From Corallium rubrum (Eukaryota; Cnidaria; Anthozoa; Scleralcyonacea; Coralliidae), in the NCBI GenBank assembly GCA_964035015.1, contig OZ036005.1, positions 1,099,178 through 1,163,177 on the forward strand: a stretch of 64,000 nucleotides of DNA, given 5' to 3'. Below are positions 56,532-64,000 of this stretch, one piece after another; the stretch's first letter is position 1; each line of letters opens with the position of its first letter. The notes beneath the pieces are model-generated. The model was not told the origin of the DNA, made no database searches, and was given only the letters and a program-made list of their open reading frames with translations. A program made the translations under genes and the position numbers.

Positions 56532-57305
56532 TAGTTTTAATAACTTTAATTCAGAGTAGCTGGGGTATTAGGGCTTGTGTGTTTGGGTGCAGCTTATGCA
56601 GACTTAAACTCCAGAGAAAATGATAATAAAGATTATTTATATACATACACTGTATGTGTTTTATAATAATTATGGTGTTGAAACATTTTTGAACACTTTT
56701 GAAGTTACGAATTTTACCTTCCCAGTTCTGGTCTGTATATCCACCAAAAACATAATCCCCAACTTTCACTAAAGTTACTGTGTTTCCCTTATCGTCACAG
56801 CATCTGTGGAAATCTTGTGCCATCCATCCATCTCTGCTAGCTCGATAACAAAGACGCCATTGAAATTGCTCCAACCATTCTACCATTTGTTTGCCATATT
56901 CAAAATGACCATTCAAAATAATTGAGATATTACATAATTCACAAGGAACTGCTGCAGGACAACATACTAGATAAGAAAGTAAATTACATATATGATTAAC
57001 TCATTCCTGTCTGAGCTAGCCAAAAACAGCTCCTTTGTTTTATTCTGTCTGACGTGCCAGATGATTTTACTTGTCTAAAGGAGAACCCCTCAGACATCCT
57101 AAAGACACCTGGGTATGAGGTACAGTGTAGTTGCTGAATGGGAGAGGAGCGTGTTGCACCATTGCTCCTTGTGTGCTCCTGTTTTTACCCTTTACCGGGC
57201 ATGGTTGTCATTTGGCAACTTATTACTTTTACTCTGACTAACACCCGATGATTTTACTCGTCAAGTGGAGACTCACCTCCTGGTAATCTGCCTGGTAAAG
57301 GGTTA

Positions 57306-57953
57306 AGGCCTGTTTAAATGGATCCAACGTCATCCAACAATGTTGAATGCAACATGTTGGATTCGTTTGAACACTATGTTGGATAAGGTTTCATGATGTT
57401 GGACATTGTTGGATCAAGTTTGATTCCATTCAAACTTTTCATCCAACATCGTCCAACATTTGATGGAAAACGAGTTCATCGACATCATTTCAATGGAGAT
57501 TTTAGTCATTTGACAGGCATCGCAAAAATGTAAAAACATGATCGTACTGCTCTCAAACATAATGACCCAAAACAAAGACAAAACTCACTCGATATTCATT
57601 ACTTTCAAAAAGCTTTATTTAGACGATTGAGGTTAAAATACTGCAATATTTTTAACATAAATAGGAACCTTTGACAGCCAAGCTTCTCACTGAAGTCAGC
57701 TATCTTGAAATCTCCATAGTAACTTTATAATTAATTATAATTACTGTACCAAAAAACTGACCAATCAGCGAAGGATTATAGGTAAACTCCAATCCCTTGA
57801 TCGGCTTCGATTTTAATTAATAGCACTTTTGTTGGATGTTGTTGCATCCGTTTGAACATGTTGGCCCACATGGTCCAACAATGGACCAACAATGGTCCAA
57901 CATTGTTGGACCAACAATGTTGGACAATTGCTGGATCCATTTAAACAGGCCTT
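57306..57953. mobile_element. AGGCCTGTTTAAA MITE (unit 3)
   Basis: Counterpart of 47829-48475. Confidence 0.8.
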
Positions 57954-58689
57954 TAAATCACACGTTGGTTTGAAGCAGAGGCAGCATTATGAGTTCAATT
58001 ATTTCTTTACTTCTCTTTACTCCTTTCCTTATACGTTACTTGGTTCCTTTACTTATTAACATTTACAATGGGCAGGGTATGTATGTCTCCATGTAACCAC
58101 AACTTAGAACCAGTAAATTATATTCATAAGCAAGCAGTGGTTCTCCAAGATGTCCTAGCGAACCAGTGTCATATAAACAGGCCCTAAGTTAATTCTTTAA
58201 AATGTTTGCATGGTGACAAGTTGGAAAAGAAGTGATTAGTTGTTTAGTTTATATGATGTAAGCCAACACAATGTTGGCTTTTGCTGTGATTGAGGCCTCG
58301 GTGAACAGGTCAACTTCTCAGCAATAAACATGGTCTCACCACAAATTCTCACTTCTTTTAGGTAGACCCTAAGTTACCATACCACACATCCTAGGCTTTC
58401 TTATAAATTATAGCTCCCATCAAAGCCAATGTCTTGAACACAGTTTACAGGCTACATACATGATAAGTGATTATATACTAAAAAGTCTGGAGAAATGATT
58501 TGAACCAGACAGAGGCACAGAGCTAAAGGATAGTGTGCAACCCTAGTTGTTAATTAGCGTCAAAAATATCACGTCAAAAATGTCATTTCCAGTGAGTGAA
58601 CAAACAAATCCACAGGTGGAATATAAAGCCTGTTCTATAGCTAGAGTTTCACTGGATGCAACAATGACTGTCATTGGTTGGTTTGTGGT

Positions 58690-59207
58690 CAGCTAAATTT
58701 CAGTGTATACCGAGTGGGCTGAATAACTGAGAACTTACTGCCTGCTCGGTCAATAAGTTTTCAATTGTTGCCCACTAGAACTTTGAACTCTTCACAGCAT
58801 CCTATAAACAAAAGCTTGTTTGGTACGAAAAAAAGAATATTTATATGTCTTCAAAGCATGTGTGAAGATTAACTGGAGAAATGTATTGCTGTTCTTTTGT
58901 CAAATATACTTAATGTATATTTGTTTGGTTGAAGTGAAATTACAGAGCCAGGCAAAATGTTTTGGTAAGTCTTAGCATTTGTCTTTTGTGTACTTTCCCT
59001 TGATAAACGTCGAAATTATTCAGCGAAACTCAAGCTAATAATATTTATAACAGAACACTTAATGTCTGCTCCCTCAGGAAACAGTTTTGTTTTCCCTCAA
59101 GTCTCGATGTTTCCCTTGACTTCGTCTCAGGAAATATCAAGACTCTTGTCAAGGGAAACATCGAGACTTGAGGGAAAACAAAACTGTTTCCCTCTTAAAG
59201 AGTCTGC
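58690..59207. mobile_element. Extra segment plus ACACTTAATGTCTGCTC palindrome (unit 3)
   Basis: Counterpart of 49215-49730, essentially unchanged. Confidence 0.55.
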
Positions 59208-60684
59208 TTTTCCAGCCTGCAGACTGTCTGAATTCGATGAAATATAATTGTATAATGCAGTATAATGCAACTAGTCAGGGCATTGCAATAGACTATGAAT
59301 ATAGACCTAGAGAAAATACCTCAGACCTAAATGTGAAGGTTATATCTAGGTTTGCATCAACTACTGCATGTACGTGATGTACCATCTACCTTTAGTTAAT
59401 TGTTATTTTTTTAGTTATATTTTATCTTACCAACTTTTCCCAGTTTATCCAACAACGTCGTAACATCATTGTCGTTGATTGGGGTGCTTTGATATTCAAT
59501 GTTGCCATCATGAACAGGTTTCATACTCCGTGGTCGCTCTTGTTTCATTCGTTCTACATTCTCTTCAATCATCTTTTGCGACGAAAGAATTTCTTCATCG
59601 TTGCCTTTCTCAAGACGGTTCTTGGCCAGATTGAAAGAACCTTTTACTTTATCCACGTGACGTTTCACTTCGGTTTCTTGTTCCACAAGTGGTTCCTGAG
59701 TTTCTTTGTATTTCATGTCCACTTCATTCATCATCAGTTTGGCTTTCTCTTCCAGCTTTTGGGTAAAGATTTTTAAAACTTCTTCTTTCTGCCGAGTGAT
59801 GTCTTTCTTTGCTTTCTTTGCATTGTCTTCCAGAGACTGTTTGGCATTTGATATCAACTCTAATGTGTCGTTGCCTTCCTTCAGACTTTGTTCTAAGATT
59901 GTACATCGCGATGCTAATACTTCTCTTTGCTTCTCAGCTACTTCTACTAGTGGCAAACATAAATGATCTGGACGTACATGTTGAAAATCCATGCAATATC
60001 TGCAGACAAGTTCTTTACATGTTTCGCAATAGAACTTACGGGTCTTGTTCTCATGTTTCTTGCAGTGGAGTTTTGCTCTGATCTTTACTTGGTTCTCAGG
60101 TTGACCCAACTCGTTTATTGATAACACAGTGTGTTTCTTGTTGCCTAGCCAGGTTTCGTGAGACACGAGGCATTTTTCACACACGAACACCTCACAGGTT
60201 GTGCATCGACTAACGGCTGGCTCTTGACAAACAGAACATTTATTAGAAACCTTTGCTCGTCGTTGAATCGCCATGACATCCAACATATTTCAGATAAAAT
60301 GACTGCTCGTCATTCCTGCTACTTCATCTTTTGGTTTCAGATTAAATTCTGACCGACAAGCTGGTAAAGAGATTGAAGTATTCAACTGTCCAACATGGAC
60401 AGTTGAATACTTCAATCTCTTTACCAGCTGCTTCCTCACGATGGCGTTTTACAAACTTCTCTAAACAGACTTCGCAAAAAGAATGAAAACAAGGCAATGT
60501 TCGAGGTTCGTTCAAAGTTTCTAAGCAAATTGTACATGTCAGTAAGGATTCTAGTTCATCAACTGGAACGGCGACGGTTGGAGAAGTAGCCATTGTAGAC
60601 AACGTTTTCTTCAAAAAGTGTAGTAGTTTCTTGTAAACTTAATCAGCAAACGAAACTGTTCGACTCAGTTCAGGTCTTGGAAAT

Positions 60685-60701
60685 CTTTCTTTCGGTTTCA
60701 C
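60685..60701 (-). promoter_or_regulatory. ISRE/IRF-like site upstream of copy C
   Basis: Same motif and spacing as in copies A and B. Confidence 0.4.
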
Positions 60702-61848
60702 AATAGTCAATTCTCAGTAAATGGTAATATGATTCCTTATTTCATGATGGTAAACTATGTAATATCCTGCTGTGATTGGTTTTCTATTTTTCCAGTCTAT
60801 ATTTCCATATTCTTATAAGCCTGCAATTATTTCATTCGAGGAGCCGCCCTGGCTTGCACTAGCAACGTGATCAAGTTCAAAAGCTTTGATTTTATCCCAA
60901 TCTAATGTGCAAAGCAAGGCGATATAACATACTTGTCAGTGTTCGTCCTCCGATGTTTAAGTACAGGCAAACTGGTTAAAAAACCCCTCGTATTTTCAAC
61001 CTGCTGTTTTACAGTATTTAAAGCGATTGGCATACACCCGAGTAGCGTTCTGTGCCTACGACGCAGATAACTTTGTTTTTGCAGCTGAAAATCTTTTTAC
61101 AATATTATTTTTACGCAACCCACTTTCTTCTAATCTTTTGCTGCGGCAGACTTTCGCCTTTGTAATCATAATGGTTTTTGTTTGAAGTAATATATCCAAC
61201 AACAAGAGTAGACAGTGTTCTTCCGATTTCTAAATACGACCAATCACTTATAATTCAAGCACATTTAAAACTAAAAACCATTTCAATGACATCGCTATAG
61301 TTTTTATTTAAGTTATTTAGTGACATGCAATGCAGCACGGTTCATGATTTAATAATCTTATAATAATTCTTGTTTTCTAATATTTTTACAGTAAATTACA
61401 AAAAGTGCATCACTAAGACATTTTGTCCATAATCATGTGAGTAAATTACGTGTTCTTCAAATTACTATATAGCTAATCACATTAAAAGTTCTCATTCTGT
61501 ATTTCTGAACTTCTACATTTTCTAATTTTGTCTTTACACTGCTAAATAACTAAGTATGTTTAGCTAGTGACAGGTGATATTTTACTTTAAACATATAAGA
61601 CAACAAAATCTACCTAACTTTTGAACTTTATAAAAGAAACATAAACGTGTTTAAGCCGTTAAAATGTTCCTTAACTTTGTATAACGATATAATAAATTGA
61701 AAAAAAAGTCTCTCAACAGAATTCAGTTAAAATCAAAACATTTTGCAAGAGGATTCTGGCTGGAATCGCGTTTTCTGTTCACGGTTTCTCCCATTCTAAG
61801 TTGTTTTTTCAATTGGTGCTCTCTTTCGAAATTTCTAGATCCTCTCCT

Positions 61849-62034
61849 AAAGCCTGGTTCTCATATGTCGCGGATGGTCGCCGACCCATGATTTAGATGC
61901 ATGTTAAGTAAAAGAATAAAAGCACTGCTTTTCTGCATTGTTCTTTATTACTTAACATGCTGCTGCACTTCACGTTTTAACATGCATCTAAATCACAAAT
62001 CGCCGACCATCGGTGACATATAAGAACCAAGCTT
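61849..62034. mobile_element. Palindromic MITE spanning the unit 3/4 junction
   Basis: Same element as 42983-43168 with more changes; junction at 61951/61952. Confidence 0.75.
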
Positions 62035-62884
62035 AAGAGCTTTAGTTTGATGTTTTCTGTCAGTGCTGTTGCACTGTTTATATTTTTGTAAACTTTCTCT
62101 TTTTTTGTTTTTTTCTTCTTCTTCGTTTTCCTTTTCACTCTGCCGTAAGAGTTAGAGCTAGATATAATTAAGTTGGGGTTACAAGACAACGTTTTAGGGT
62201 TGGTTGGGATAGGATTTTGTTAAACAATTGAGTACTGTATACGTAGTGTTTTGGATAATGTCAAAGCGAAAAGGTGACGAACTGCCGAGATTCTGACGTT
62301 TCAAGCGGAGCCCTGCATCAGAATTTACATGTACTAAAGAAAACTGATAAAGGATTCCGCTCGAACTAACATCAGTTATTCCTTACTGTCATAAAGGACT
62401 CTGAGCAAAACGTCAGTATTTCGTTTTTACAAATCTCGTCAACTTGCCACCTTTTTCGCTTTGTTAAGCCTCTTTTCCAGTCATTGCTGAAACTGGCTGT
62501 TTGGCTGGCAGCCCACCAGAAGTACATGCATCTAATCAAGAAGAAGTCAGAGTGAAAAAACAAGCAATATGAGTTTTAATTAGATGTAAGTACTCACGGT
62601 GAGCTGCCAGTCAGGCCACATTTACACTATTACGGTACGGTGGTGGTCCAGATTGGGTGAGCGTTATATGACGCTACGGTAAATTTACCATAGCGTAGTG
62701 ATTTGCAGCCGGAGTGCTAAGCGTAGTGACTACGCTACGGAAAACCACTCTTACACTTTGTTATGTTTACCAACAAAGAAACGTCGTTGTGTTTTACACA
62801 ACAAAGAAACGTCGTGTTTTACACAACAAAGAAACGTCGGGATTTTTCAAAGGAAGACTTACCGTACCCGTAATAGTGTAAACG

Positions 62885-62990
62885 TACCCTTTGGTGCCAG
62901 AGGTTTTTCGACGCTCGTGGGGGATAACGGGGACTATAATCCCCTACTAACCCCCCTGCGAGCGTGGAAGAACCTCTGGCACCCAGGGTA
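62885..62990. mobile_element. 106-bp MITE with 9-bp TSD, unit 4 only
   Basis: Ends taccctttggtgccagaggt and cctctggcacccagggta. It is flanked by direct GTGTAAACG at 62876-62884 and 62991-62999. Unit 1 has one GTGTAAACG at the same place (34850-34858). Confidence 0.85.
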
Positions 62991-63520
62991 GTGTAAACGG
63001 GACCTCAGCCATGACTGGAAGAGGCTTTATAGGTTCTGCTTAGTCTGCTTTGCAGAGATCTCTTCGGCTCCAACACAAGGAATAGCAAGTTTATAATATA
63101 GAGGAATAAAAGTAGCGTGCTGCGTAGGCAGTGTAGAAACAACAATCGAAATATAGTAAGGTTAGATATACTGCCGAAACAGAGAACGTAGGAAGGGTCT
63201 TTGCTCGAAATGTTAGACTCCTACGTTCTCTGTTTCGGCAGTATATCTAACCTTACTATATTTCGATTATAATATAGAGGGCCTTTAGTTTATATAGGCA
63301 ATGTAGAAAACTAGAAATACAAGTCGAAAATGTTTAAAAGGTTGGTGTACTGCAGGAACTGAAATAATCATTAAGGAGGACTAATGTTTTGAGGGTATAG
63401 GTCCTTCGTCAAAGAGAAATGTGTACTGAAAATTTTTAAATTTCACTACTCTCTCTGATGAAGGATCTTCGCTCGACACGGCTAGTGAGTATTTCAGCTG
63501 TACACCAACTTTTTAAAAGG

Positions 63521-63784
63521 GTATATTATAAATGATATTGGGCATTTCACTCGATTACATAGCATGTTCTAAGGATTTAGGGTGAAGGAAAATTCGAGTG
63601 TAGAATATATACATTTTAAGACCAAACCGGGAGCAGTTGCGAAAAATGCAACTACACAGGCCCTCCGGCAGGAATTGAACCCACGACCTTGCGATTCTAG
63701 TGCAATGCTCTGACCACTGAGCCACGGAGGCCGTTGCTGAGAGCTTGATCGCGAGTTCTGTATATATAATAAATGTATATATTT
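63521..63784 (-). mobile_element. tRNA-derived SINE with 14-bp TSD, unit 4
   Basis: On the minus strand: cctccgtggctcagtggtca (A box), then ggtcgtgggttcaattcctg (B box), then the gcaactgctcccggttt body. Direct repeats AACTTTTTAAAAGG flank it at 63507-63520 and 63785-63798. Unit 2 keeps the empty site at 44526-44539. Confidence 0.88.
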
Positions 63785-64000
63785 AACTTTTTAAAAGGAT
63801 TGCCCCGACTGTTTGAACAAGTAGACATCAATCTGAAAATGTCGGCAATTGTCGTCTATCTTGAAAATGCGTTGAATTTTATCATGGGTGCCGCCGTCTT
63901 GAATGATGACGTCAAATGATTGCAACTAAAGAGCAGCATGACTACTAGATCTGGTTGTTGGAAAAGATTATACAGTATTTCGATGACGTCAGACTGACTT

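Larger units (their letters stand above)
54958..60593 (-). pseudogene. TRIM-TLDc copy C, broken twice
   Basis: Exons 59431-60593, 56718-56951 and 54958-55267. It has the same 34-bp inverted duplication in the RING as copy B (60359-60429). In addition one G is missing near 55229 relative to copy B, so exon 3 reads SSFLFS then a stop, removing most of the C-terminal TLDc half. Splice sites are kept. Exon 1 also has private changes (for example QVKIRAK and KTRKFYC in the B-box 2 region) clustered near 60005-60090. An internal ATG could still give a B-box/coiled-coil fragment, but not a full TLDc domain. Very recent decay is implied, since the rest is nearly identical to copy B. Confidence 0.88.
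52484..61951. repeat. Segmental tandem unit 3 (9468 bp)
   Basis: Carries TRIM-TLDc copy C. It shares the RING hairpin and TA-MITE with unit 2. Differences from unit 2 are few and clustered, for example several within 60005-60090. Confidence 0.92.
61952..64000. repeat. Segmental tandem unit 4, cut by window end
   Basis: Matches the first ~2.2 kb of unit 1 (to about 35600) and the starts of units 2 and 3. Its TRIM-TLDc copy, if present, would begin ~1 kb beyond the window. It has a private 106-bp MITE and a whole SINE. Confidence 0.88.

Overview
The window is animal (eukaryotic) nuclear DNA: AT-rich, intron-rich, with GT-AG introns of 0.2-3 kb full of short palindromic DNA transposons, SINEs and satellites. 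A RING/B-box/coiled-coil protein fused to a TLDc domain, and the style of the repeats, suggest an early-branching marine invertebrate, most likely a cnidarian such as a coral or anemone. The organism call is inference; a sponge cannot be excluded.

Left part (1-28016, + strand): the 3' three-quarters of one gene, TBL3/UTP13, a WD40 protein of the small-subunit processome. Twenty-one exons join in consistent phase from 690 to the stop at 28016 (699 residues). A further short exon at 32-61 is probable, and the 5' end lies outside the window. Its introns hold tRNA-derived and 5S-rRNA-derived SINEs, many MITEs (some nested, some with clear target-site duplications), a 1.1 kb 19-bp minisatellite with higher-order structure, and a TA-flanked composite element with two identical 265-bp ends.

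Middle part (28017-33358): no gene seen. It holds two arrays of a ~190-bp AT-rich repeat in opposite orientation, a TAA-flanked MITE, palindromes and a non-LTR retrotransposon 3' tail.

Right part (33359-64000): a tandem segmental array of ~9.4-9.7 kb units (three complete, a fourth cut by the window end). Each complete unit carries a three-exon TRIM-TLDc gene on the minus strand. Copy A (unit 1) is intact and predicted to encode 566 aa. Copies B and C share a perfect 34-bp inverted duplication that frameshifts the RING, and copy C also has a 1-bp deletion that truncates TLDc. All three keep an IRF/ISRE-like GAAANNGAAA site about 100 bp upstream of the ATG. Unit junctions fall inside a palindromic MITE. 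Several mobile insertions are present in some units and absent at the same site in others, which gives a relative history of the array. The two genes show no functional link; TBL3 is housekeeping, while the TRIM-TLDc array looks like a young, lineage-specific, possibly innate-immune family.
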